5,646 bases of DNA from Alphaproteobacteria bacterium (GTDB lineage Bacteria; Pseudomonadota; Alphaproteobacteria; Rhodobacterales; Rhodobacteraceae): positions 1-5,646 of the forward strand of contig JAUIBJ010000278.1 in assembly GCA_030428025.1 (NCBI GenBank), given 5' to 3'. Positions 1 to 5,109 of the stretch are shown here, in pieces. Below the pieces are notes generated by a model. It saw nothing but the letters and a program-made list of their open reading frames with translations, did not search any database and was not told the DNA's origin. The translations under genes and the position numbers were made by a program. The stretch's first letter is position 1. Every line of letters begins with the position of its first letter.

Positions 1-104
1 GCAAGGCGATCGGGGCCGATGCCTATTGCCGCGACGCCGCCGTTGCGGTGGAAACCGCCAAGGATCTGGTGGGCCGGAAGCACAACCAGGGCGCCACGGG
101 CTGA
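1..104 (+). CDS. Corrinoid (B12-binding) methyltransferase subunit, C-terminal end only
   Basis: Only the last 33 codons (from base 3) and the TGA at 102-104 lie in the window. The peptide includes the run GADAYCRDAAVAVETAKDLV. This resembles the closing helix of MtbC/MtaC-like corrinoid proteins, where a 'GAD-Y--DA--AV--AK-L' pattern follows the Rossmann-like cobalamin-binding domain. In that family the protein carries a methyl group on cobalamin between a substrate-specific methyltransferase and a tetrahydrofolate- or thiol-dependent one, in the cytoplasm. The cobalamin-ligating DxHxxG motif would lie upstream and cannot be seen. The downstream DUF1638 gene supports the call, since the two families often sit together. 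The substrate cannot be told from this fragment. Confidence 0.62.
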   Translation, partial: KAIGADAYCRDAAVAVETAKDLVGRKHNQGATG

Positions 105-127
105 GCTGTCTTCGGAACGGTTATTCG

Positions 128-159
128 ACGGCCCGCCCCGGTTGCGGGCCGTTTTTTTT
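128..159 (+). terminator. Strong intrinsic terminator between the corrinoid and DUF1638 genes
   Basis: A perfect 9-bp stem (ACGGCCCGC at 128-136 with GCGGGCCGT at 144-152) closes a 7-nt loop and runs into eight consecutive T at 152-159. This is a textbook Rho-independent terminator. It starts 23 bases after the corrinoid gene stop. The ribosome-binding site of the next gene (GGAGGG, 160-165) begins on the base after the T-run. It could therefore end corrinoid-gene transcripts fully, or act as a partial terminator that lowers DUF1638 expression. Confidence 0.88.
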
Positions 160-169
160 GGAGGGCGCC

Positions 170-817
170 ATGACGGACCTGCCGAGTGACAGCACACTGA
201 CCGAAGCCGGCTTTGCCGAGGCCGGCAGGGGCAAGGGCCGCATCCTGCTTGTGGCCTGCGGGGCGCTGGCACGCGAGATTCTGGCACTCAAGCGCGCCAA
301 TGGCTGGGATCACATGGTGCTGCAATGCCTTCCGGCCAAGTACCACCTGACGCCCGATAAGATCACCGAAGCCGTGGAAGAGACGGTGCGGGCCAACCGC
401 GACGCCTATGAGGACATCTTCGTGGTCTATGCCGATTGCGGAACCGGCGGTCTGCTCAAGGCCAAATGCGACCAGCTGGGCGTGGCGATGGTCGAAGGCC
501 CGCATTGCTATTCCTTCTTCGAGGGCAACGAGGCTTTCGCCGCCAATGGCGACGACGATCTGACCGCCTTCTTCCTCACCGACTTCCTGGTCAAGCAATT
601 CGACGCCTTCGTCTGGAAGCCCATGGGGCTCGATCGCCACCCGGAACTGCGTGACATGCTCTTCGGCAATTACACCAAGCTGGTCTATCAGGCGCAGACG
701 AAGGACCCGTCGCTGGAAGAAAAGGCCCGCGACTGCGCCGCGCGGTTGGGCCTCGATTACGAGTACCGCTTCACCGGTTATGGCGATCTGGAAAACGCGC
801 TGGCCGCCCGCGCCTGA
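170..817 (+). CDS. DUF1638 family protein, corrinoid-methyltransferase associated
   Basis: A 215-residue soluble protein with no signal peptide. The ATG at 170 is chosen because GGAGGG (160-165) sits 4 bases upstream; the frame stays open to a TTG at 26, but that would overlap the corrinoid gene and run through the terminator. Family-like landmarks are VACG at 28-31, LQCLP at 51-55, YADCGTGG at 87-94 and EGPHCY at 109-114. Five cysteines (30, 53, 90, 100, 113) plus His59 and His112 lie in or near these conserved-looking stretches and could bind a metal or cofactor; that is inference. DUF1638 has no established reaction that I know of. Members commonly neighbour corrinoid proteins and methyltetrahydrofolate-dependent methyltransferases in bacteria and methanogens, so a helper role in corrinoid methyl transfer is plausible. 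The 3' end faces sufE across 84 bp. Confidence 0.85.
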   Translation: MTDLPSDSTLTEAGFAEAGRGKGRILLVACGALAREILALKRANGWDHMVLQCLPAKYHLTPDKITEAVEETVRANRDAYEDIFVVYADCGTGGLLKAKCDQLGVAMVEGPHCYSFFEGNEAFAANGDDDLTAFFLTDFLVKQFDAFVWKPMGLDRHPELRDMLFGNYTKLVYQAQTKDPSLEEKARDCAARLGLDYEYRFTGYGDLENALAARA

Positions 818-829
818 CTCCGGCCCATT

Positions 830-888
830 CGTCTTGCCCGACATATTCCGGGGGCGTCGCGGCGCCGCAAGACGGGGGCAGCGCCCCC
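830..888. terminator. Possible bidirectional hairpin region between convergent DUF1638 and sufE genes
   Basis: The 84-bp gap between two converging genes holds several inverted repeats. CGTCTTGC (830-837) pairs with GCAAGACG (867-874), enclosing CGAC (839-842) with GTCG (856-859). Beside this lies a 6-bp GC stem, GGGGGC (874-879) with GCCCCC (883-888), over a 3-base loop. There is no T-run on either side, so this is not a canonical intrinsic terminator. GC-only hairpins of this kind at convergent gene ends are plausible RNA-stabilising or weak terminating structures in GC-rich genomes. Confidence 0.35.
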
Positions 889-901
889 TGCCCGGCCCGC
901 C

Positions 902-1312
902 TCAGGCCGCCTCCGCCGCCACACCGCGGATCCGCTCAACCATCGCCCGCAGCCCGTTCGAGCGTTGCGATGAGAGATGATCGTTCAGTCCCAGCCGGGC
1001 CAGTTCCGCCTGCGCGTCGATCTTCGGCACCTCCTGCACGGCCGTGCCGTTATAGAGCGCCTTCAGCACCGCGATCAACCCGCGCACGATCATCGCGTCG
1101 CTGTCGCCTTCGAAACTGAAGGTGCCGTTCTCGATCCGCGGGTGCAGCCAGACCTGGCTGGCGCAGCCCTCGACCTTGGTGGCCGGCACTTTCAGCGCCT
1201 CGTCAAGCGCCTCCATCGCGCGGCCACGGTCGATAACGTAGCGGTAGCGGTCTTCCCAGTCGTCGAGGAATTCGAAGTCCTCGACAATCTCCTCGAATGC
1301 CTCGCTGGCCAA
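902..1312 (-). CDS. sufE: SufE-family cysteine desulfurase sulfur acceptor
   Basis: A 136-residue cytoplasmic protein, close to the usual SufE length of about 135-140. SufE takes persulfide sulfur from the SufS cysteine desulfurase and passes it to the Fe-S cluster scaffold. The acceptor cysteine is Cys50 in VEGCASQVWL (47-56), matching the conserved G-C-x-S-Q-V-W signature around E. coli SufE Cys51. The FEEIVEDFEFLDDWEDRYRY opening (6-25) and the C-terminal LGLNDHLSSQRSNGL (107-121) are also family hallmarks. The chosen start is TTG at 1312, preceded by AAGGA at an 8-base spacing. The nearest in-frame ATG (1366) would add 18 very basic residues unlike SufE. It stands alone here, without sufS or sufBCD nearby. 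It could be a CsdE-type paralogue, but SufE is the safer name. Confidence 0.93.
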   Translation of the reverse strand: MASEAFEEIVEDFEFLDDWEDRYRYVIDRGRAMEALDEALKVPATKVEGCASQVWLHPRIENGTFSFEGDSDAMIVRGLIAVLKALYNGTAVQEVPKIDAQAELARLGLNDHLSSQRSNGLRAMVERIRGVAAEAA

Positions 1313-1441
1313 GGTCCGGTTCCTTTTCTTCCGTCTGCCCAGACACCTAGGCAGGGATTTGCGCATCGTCCAGCCCCAAGGACGCTTTTCATGCGCGGAC
1401 AATTGCGATAACAGGCGGAAAGCCAAGGAAAGGTTTCGCGC
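1313..1441. promoter_or_regulatory. Divergent intergenic region between sufE and a lipoprotein gene
   Basis: Both genes are read outward from these 129 bases, so each should have a promoter here. A six-base palindrome CCTAGG (1346-1351) is present. For the lipoprotein gene the overlapping purine tract AAGGAAAGG (1425-1433) is a good ribosome-binding site, ending 8 bases before its ATG. I could not pick out -35/-10 pairs with any confidence on either strand. Confidence 0.35.
1321..1325 (-). promoter_or_regulatory. Ribosome-binding site supporting a TTG start for sufE
   Basis: On the minus strand AAGGA lies 8 bases upstream of the TTG at 1312-1310. It supports starting translation at TTG, which gives a protein beginning M-A-S-E-A-F-E-E-I, the normal SufE N-terminus. 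Confidence 0.6.
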
Positions 1442-2029
1442 ATGCGGTTCACTGTCGTCGCCCTGATCCTCTCGACCCTGCTTCTTTCGGCCTGCGGCGG
1501 CGGCCTGCGCGAGTCGCGGCTCAATCCGGCCAACTGGTTCGGCCGCTCCACCTCGACCAAGGTCGAGACGCGGACGGTGACCACCGTCGATGGTCAGGTG
1601 CAACAGGTCAACCCCCTGATCGGCGAGCGCAACCAGTCCAAGATCGTGGCCGCCAACCGCAAGGTCGTGGTCGATGGCGGCAGCATCTTCGACCGCAAGA
1701 AGGAAGTGATCTACGAAGGCACGCTGATCGACCAGGTGACCTCGCTGGAGATCGAACGCACCGCCACCGGCGCCATCGTCCGCGCCACGGGCATCTCGGC
1801 CCGTCAGGGCGCCTTCGACGTGCGCCTTCTGCCCCTGGGCGACGGCGAGCCGGTGAACGGCGTGCTGACCTACGAATTCCTGGCGATGCAGCCGATCAAC
1901 ACCTATCAGGGCCCCGAGCATCTGCGCCGGATCCAGGCCGCCGATGCGCTGAGCAATCTGGAACTGGAAAAGATCAAGACGATTCGCGTGATCGCCCGCC
2001 GCAACGTGCGCACCAGCCAGCGCCGCTGA
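1442..2029 (+). CDS. Predicted lipoprotein of unknown function
   Basis: A 195-residue protein with a short Sec-type lipoprotein signal. After MRFTVVALILSTLL comes the lipobox L-S-A-C, so Cys18 would be lipidated and the protein held on the outer or inner membrane facing the periplasm. After the GGG that follows Cys18 the mature chain is soluble. It alternates basic and beta-prone segments (for example TKVETRTVTTVDGQVQQV) and has no other cysteine. The 105-150 region (EIERTATGAIVRATGISARQGAFDVRLLPL) looks like a beta-sandwich, followed by a helical tail with QAADALSNLELEKIK and a very basic end. I do not recognise a named family, though it resembles uncharacterised lipoproteins of Rhodobacterales. 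The start has a strong ribosome-binding site (AAGGAAAGG). The gene diverges from sufE and converges on rnd with a 6-bp gap; neither neighbour hints at its function. Confidence 0.85.
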   Translation: MRFTVVALILSTLLLSACGGGLRESRLNPANWFGRSTSTKVETRTVTTVDGQVQQVNPLIGERNQSKIVAANRKVVVDGGSIFDRKKEVIYEGTLIDQVTSLEIERTATGAIVRATGISARQGAFDVRLLPLGDGEPVNGVLTYEFLAMQPINTYQGPEHLRRIQAADALSNLELEKIKTIRVIARRNVRTSQRR

Positions 2030-2035
2030 CCCGCG

Positions 2036-3226
2036 CTAGAGTTCGACCGTCACGATTGTCCGGCCATTGGCCGCCAGCCCGACCCGGCCCTCGCAGAGCC
2101 GCATCGCATCGCGGCCGAAGACCTCGTTGCGCCAGCCCTTCAGCGCCGGCACGTCGCGTTCACCGGCCGAAATCGCGTCGAGATCGGCGGCGCTGGCAAT
2201 TAGCTTGGAAGCGACGCCGAAATCCTCGGTCTTGGCCTTCAGAAGCACCCGCAGCAGATCGGCCAGCGCCGGGTTGACCTGCAGCTTCTCGCGGCTGCGG
2301 TCGGGCTGCGGCAAATCCTCCTGTGGGCAGTTCGTTCCGGCTTCCACCGCCTTCAGGATGCCATCGGCGATCTCGCCCCTCCGCGCCTCGCGCAAGAGCA
2401 GCCGCGAACGCGACAGGTCCTGCGGCGTGACCGGCCTGGTCGAGGCCAGTTCGACCAGTGCGTCGTCCTTGAAGACCCGGCTGCGGGGGATGTTGCGCGA
2501 CTGGGCATAGGCCTCGCGGAACTGGGCCAGTTCGCGCACCACGGCCAGGAACCGGCCCGATCCGTTGCGCGTCTTGACCCGCTTCCAGGCTTCCTCGGGG
2601 CGGATGATGTAGGTTTCCGGATCGGAAAGGATCTCCATCTCCTCCGCCACCCATTTCTCGCGCCCCGTCTCGGCAAGCCGGGCGGCCAGATGCTCGTAGA
2701 TCGCCCGCAGATGGGTGACGTCGGCCAGCGCGTATTTCTGCTGCGCCTCGGTCAGCGGCCGACGAGACCAGTCGGTGAAGCGCGAGGTCTTGTCCAGCGA
2801 CTGCCGCGCGATCCGCCGCACCAGGGTCTCGTACCCCACCTGTTCGCCGAAGCCGCAGACCATCGCCGCCACCTGGGTGTCGAACAGCGGCGCCGGAATC
2901 ACGCCGGCATCGACGAAGAAAATCTCCAGATCCTGCCGCGCGGCATGGAAGACCTTGACCACCGAGGGGTCGCGGAACAGCTCGTAGAGCGGGGCCAGCG
3001 ACAGATCCCCCGCGATCGGGTCGACCAGAACCGCGTCCTCGCCCTCCGCCTCGCCTGCCGGAATGGCGAGTTGCACCAAACAGAGCTTGGAATAGTAGCT
3101 ACGCTCGCGCAGGAATTCCGTATCGACGGTCACATAATCGCAGAACGCGGCACGGGCGCAGAATTCGGCCAGTTCGTCTGTCTCGGTGATGGTCTTGATG
3201 CGGAACCGGGTCTTTTCTTTTGTCAT
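2036..3226 (-). CDS. rnd: Ribonuclease D, 3'-5' exoribonuclease
   Basis: A 396-residue cytoplasmic enzyme, slightly longer than E. coli RNase D (375). The family trims 3' ends of tRNA precursors and other small structured RNAs using two metal ions. The DEDDy catalytic set is complete: Asp35 and Glu37 in VTVDTEF, Asp99 in FHAARQDLEIF, and Tyr164/Asp168 in KYALADVTHL. The family motif L-E-R-S-Y-Y-S-K-L-C-L-V-Q follows Glu37 closely, with Arg between Leu and Glu. A helical HRDC domain for RNA binding spans roughly residues 212-290 (AWKRV... RNIPRSRVFKDDALVELA), with a second HRDC-like helical region to the end. The ATG at 3226 has GAGG (minus strand, 3234-3231) 4 bases upstream. No operon partner is visible. 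Its 3' end nearly touches that of the lipoprotein gene. Confidence 0.96.
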   Translation of the reverse strand: MTKEKTRFRIKTITETDELAEFCARAAFCDYVTVDTEFLRERSYYSKLCLVQLAIPAGEAEGEDAVLVDPIAGDLSLAPLYELFRDPSVVKVFHAARQDLEIFFVDAGVIPAPLFDTQVAAMVCGFGEQVGYETLVRRIARQSLDKTSRFTDWSRRPLTEAQQKYALADVTHLRAIYEHLAARLAETGREKWVAEEMEILSDPETYIIRPEEAWKRVKTRNGSGRFLAVVRELAQFREAYAQSRNIPRSRVFKDDALVELASTRPVTPQDLSRSRLLLREARRGEIADGILKAVEAGTNCPQEDLPQPDRSREKLQVNPALADLLRVLLKAKTEDFGVASKLIASAADLDAISAGERDVPALKGWRNEVFGRDAMRLCEGRVGLAANGRTIVTVEL

Positions 3227-3276
3227 TCTGCCTCTTCGTCCCCCATTGCCTTCGTATAGGCCAGCATGCCGCCAAA

Positions 3277-3356
3277 GGAAAGCCGGCAGTTCGATTCAGT
3301 GGTATATTGGCCACGTTTTGCCCTGACATGAAAACGACATTTGCATCCGGCTTTCC
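3277..3356. repeat. 10-bp perfect inverted repeat flanking a 60-bp AT-richer segment
   Basis: GGAAAGCCGG (3277-3286) is the exact reverse complement of CCGGCTTTCC (3347-3356), with 60 bases between. The arms bracket the stretch most likely to hold the rnd and barrel-gene promoters. They could be paired protein-binding sites or a short invertible segment; a terminator is unlikely with so long a loop. Chance remains possible for a single 10-bp pair. Confidence 0.55.
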
Positions 3357-3366
3357 GTTACGTAAC
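3357..3366. promoter_or_regulatory. Palindromic site GTTACGTAAC, possible operator
   Basis: A perfect 10-bp palindrome starting on the base after the right arm of the longer inverted repeat. It lies 26 bases before the beta-barrel start codon, between the candidate promoter and the ribosome-binding site. That is a classic position for a repressor operator. I cannot assign it to a known regulator. Confidence 0.4.
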
Positions 3367-3381
3367 CTGAAACTGCTTTGT

Positions 3382-3386
3382 GGGGA
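3382..3386 (+). promoter_or_regulatory. Ribosome-binding site setting the beta-barrel start
   Basis: GGGGA, 6 bases before ATG 3393, decides between this ATG and an in-frame TTG at 3378. The TTG would place this site inside the coding region and put five extra residues before an otherwise normal signal peptide. Confidence 0.6.
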
Positions 3387-3392
3387 AAGCAG

Positions 3393-4454
3393 ATGAACAT
3401 TTTACGAAAACTTGCGCTTTGCGCTGCTATGCTGGGCGTCTCAATCGGCACGCAGGCGGCAGCCGACTTTGAAACCGCCGAGGCGCCGGGAGGGGTCTAT
3501 TCCAACCCGTTCTCGACAAGCCCGGTGAACGGCACGCTGACCTTTTCCATCGGCTGGGACAGCAATGTCGTTCTGGCGCCCGACCTGCCGCCGTTCTGGC
3601 CGGCCGGGGCCAAGCGCGATTCCACCTATATCGCCTTTGCCTTCAACGGCGCCTTCGTCCGGCCGATCAGCGCCTATACCTCCTGGGGCATCGCCGGAGA
3701 GATCAGCGGCGTGAACTATTTCAACGATCAGCACCCGGCCTTCGCGTTCGCCGGGGCGAACGACCCCAGCGACTACACCCGCTACGTGATCCATCCCAAG
3801 ATCTTCCTGACCCATCGCATTCCGCTGGGCGACGGTCGGTCGCTGACGCTGACACCCAGCTATGGCTACCGCCTCGAGGAAGGACCGGCCATTCAGGCGA
3901 TCGGGCTCAAGAGCCATCAGCTGCGCTTCGACGCGGCCTACAAGGCCAGTTCCAGGACGACATTCAGCGGCCATCTGCTCTATGCCGACAACGATTTCGA
4001 CGTCTTCTTCCCCTTCGCCCCCACCTCCAACCGCGACGGCGAATATTATGAGGCGGGCTTCTCCTGGCGTTACAAGCCGGTCTCGTCGCGCGCGGTCACC
4101 CTCGGCGCGGCGTATCAGAGCAACGACTCCGTGGGCACCGATTACCAGTTCGATGGCTACAAGCTCTTCGCCGAGGCCGAGATGCATCTGGGCCGGGCCT
4201 ATTTCGGCACCTTCGGGGTCAGCTATTCCGACCGCGACTATACCACCGGCTTCAACTATGCGGTGCCGATCTTCATGCCCGCCCCGCGCACCAGCCAGCA
4301 GGTTCTGGGGCTTTCGGCCGCCATCCTCAAGCCGCTGGACCACCGCCGCGCCCTGCAGGCGGTGATCAAGCATGACAGCTATTCGGCCAACACGCCCTCC
4401 TTCTCGGGCGACCGCACCTCGATCGAGTTCAGCTATATCGTGAGCCTGCCATGA
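3393..4454 (+). CDS. Predicted outer-membrane beta-barrel protein
   Basis: A 353-residue protein with a Sec signal peptide (K6 basic region, hydrophobic 7-19, likely cut after Ala22-Ala23-Ala24). The mature chain contains no cysteine. It shows repeated amphipathic strands rich in Tyr, Phe and Gly separated by polar turns, for example STYIAFAFNGAF, SLTLTPSYGYRL, EYYEAGFSWRY and AYFGTFGVSYSDRDY. I count roughly 11-14 strands, fitting a mid-size outer-membrane barrel. GWDSNV (54-59) opens the barrel, a pattern seen at the barrel start of several outer-membrane families including Slam-type lipoprotein translocators and BBP2-like barrels. No TPR domain precedes it, so it is not a full Slam. The C-terminus ends S-Y-I-V-S-L-P rather than in the usual aromatic residue. 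Its stop overlaps the next start (ATGA), so it is probably translated together with the lipoprotein. Specific function unknown. Confidence 0.8.
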   Translation: MNILRKLALCAAMLGVSIGTQAAADFETAEAPGGVYSNPFSTSPVNGTLTFSIGWDSNVVLAPDLPPFWPAGAKRDSTYIAFAFNGAFVRPISAYTSWGIAGEISGVNYFNDQHPAFAFAGANDPSDYTRYVIHPKIFLTHRIPLGDGRSLTLTPSYGYRLEEGPAIQAIGLKSHQLRFDAAYKASSRTTFSGHLLYADNDFDVFFPFAPTSNRDGEYYEAGFSWRYKPVSSRAVTLGAAYQSNDSVGTDYQFDGYKLFAEAEMHLGRAYFGTFGVSYSDRDYTTGFNYAVPIFMPAPRTSQQVLGLSAAILKPLDHRRALQAVIKHDSYSANTPSFSGDRTSIEFSYIVSLP

Positions 4455-5035
4455 TCGAGGCCGCCGTTTTGCCGATCCGGCTCTCCCGCCGCCGCCTGCT
4501 CCTTGGCACAGCGACCCTGACCGGAGCAGCCTTGCTGGCCGGCTGCTTCGCCCAGCAGGAAGAGGTGGTGCCGGCGGTGATTTCCCCGGAGCCATCCGGG
4601 CCGCGCCTTGCCAGCAACCTCGCCCTTCAGGACTTCTGGCACGCGCTCAACAACGCGGCCGTCACCCTGGGCGCCACCAAGCGCGTGCGCTTCTCCGTCA
4701 AGCCCTTCGGCGCGACACCCGAGGAACATGTCGATGATCTTCTCGGACAGGCGGGAATTTCGGCGCGCCATCGGAACTACGAGGTCATCCGCGAGCTTTA
4801 CACGCTGGGCGTCGCCTCGGTCACGGGCAGCCGGAAAACCGTGGACGAACTGGCAGAGCTGAAGGCGCTCGCCGAGCCTGTGCTGGAAAGAGCCTATGAC
4901 AGCGCCCTGGGCGAATGCGAACGCAACATGCCGACCTGCAACAGCGACATCACCACCAAGTTCAAGACACCCGGATCGCCCGGCGGCGCGCCCGACTGGG
5001 TCACGGCATGGTGGGGCTTTTCCTCGCCAGACTGA
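4451..5035 (+). CDS. Tat-exported lipoprotein of unknown function, first paralogue
   Basis: A 194-residue protein. Its signal has a twin-arginine motif (L-S-R-R-R-L-L-L-G, Arg13-Arg14), a hydrophobic stretch and a lipobox L-A-G-C with Cys32, so it should cross the inner membrane folded and be lipidated. After a Glu/Pro-rich linker the mature domain is mainly helical (about 57-165). It holds NNAAVTLGA (67-75), NYEVIREL (109-116) and Cys156-E-R-N-M-P-T-Cys163; the two cysteines could form a disulfide. A Gly/Pro/Trp-rich tail follows (DWVTAWWGF). The ATG overlaps the barrel gene stop by 4 bp and has no clear ribosome-binding site, which points to translational coupling. It is homologous to the next gene: 14 of 28 residues are identical over 136-163 against 151-178. 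I do not recognise the family. Two of its cysteines are in the shared motif, suggesting structural importance. Confidence 0.83.
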   Translation: MIEAAVLPIRLSRRRLLLGTATLTGAALLAGCFAQQEEVVPAVISPEPSGPRLASNLALQDFWHALNNAAVTLGATKRVRFSVKPFGATPEEHVDDLLGQAGISARHRNYEVIRELYTLGVASVTGSRKTVDELAELKALAEPVLERAYDSALGECERNMPTCNSDITTKFKTPGSPGGAPDWVTAWWGFSSPD

Positions 5036-5098
5036 GCGGGAGCTGCAACGGCAATTTGCCTCGGCGCCAAGCGCATCATGAGCCTCGGCTTACCATGT

Positions 5099-5103
5099 GG
5101 GAG
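5099..5103 (+). promoter_or_regulatory. Ribosome-binding site of the second Tat lipoprotein gene
   Basis: GGGAG sits 6 bases before ATG 5110. An in-frame ATG at 5095 lies just upstream of this site and is the less likely start. The 74-bp gap before the gene (5036-5109) holds an 8-bp direct repeat (GCCTCGGC at 5058-5065 and 5082-5089) but no terminator, so co-transcription with the two upstream genes is likely. Confidence 0.55.
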
Positions 5104-5109
5104 ACTGAC

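Larger units (their letters stand above)
3227..3392. promoter_or_regulatory. Divergent control region between rnd and the beta-barrel gene
   Basis: The central 60 bases (3287-3346) are about 43% GC, clearly more AT-rich than the surrounding genes, as expected of a promoter. One possible plus-strand pair for the barrel gene is TTGCCC (3318-3323), 17 bases, then TTGCAT (3341-3346), a weak match. On the minus strand, for rnd, ATGTCA, 17 bases, then TATACC gives four of six matches in each box. These are pattern matches only. Two further symmetrical elements here are listed separately. Confidence 0.45.

Noticed and set aside
26..169. N-terminal extension of the DUF1638 reading frame back to a TTG
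   Set aside because: It overlaps the corrinoid gene, runs through the intrinsic terminator and ignores the good ribosome-binding site before ATG 170.
23..844. 273-codon open frame antisense to the DUF1638 gene
   Set aside because: The plus strand encodes a recognisable family; the antisense frame shows no family features.
1313..1921. Long minus-strand extension of the sufE frame
   Set aside because: It lies antisense to the lipoprotein gene, has no SufE-like sequence, and is explained by few stop codons in GC-rich DNA.
3393..3422. Barrel protein as a lipoprotein through Cys10 of its signal peptide
   Set aside because: The residue before Cys10 is Leu, which does not fit a lipobox, and a normal Ala-x-Ala cleavage site follows at 22-24.
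3441..4595. 384-codon open frame antisense to the beta-barrel gene
   Set aside because: It mirrors the barrel gene, its composition (Arg, Gly, Ala, Val rich) is typical of a GC-rich antisense shadow, and the plus-strand frame has a signal peptide, strand pattern and ribosome-binding site.
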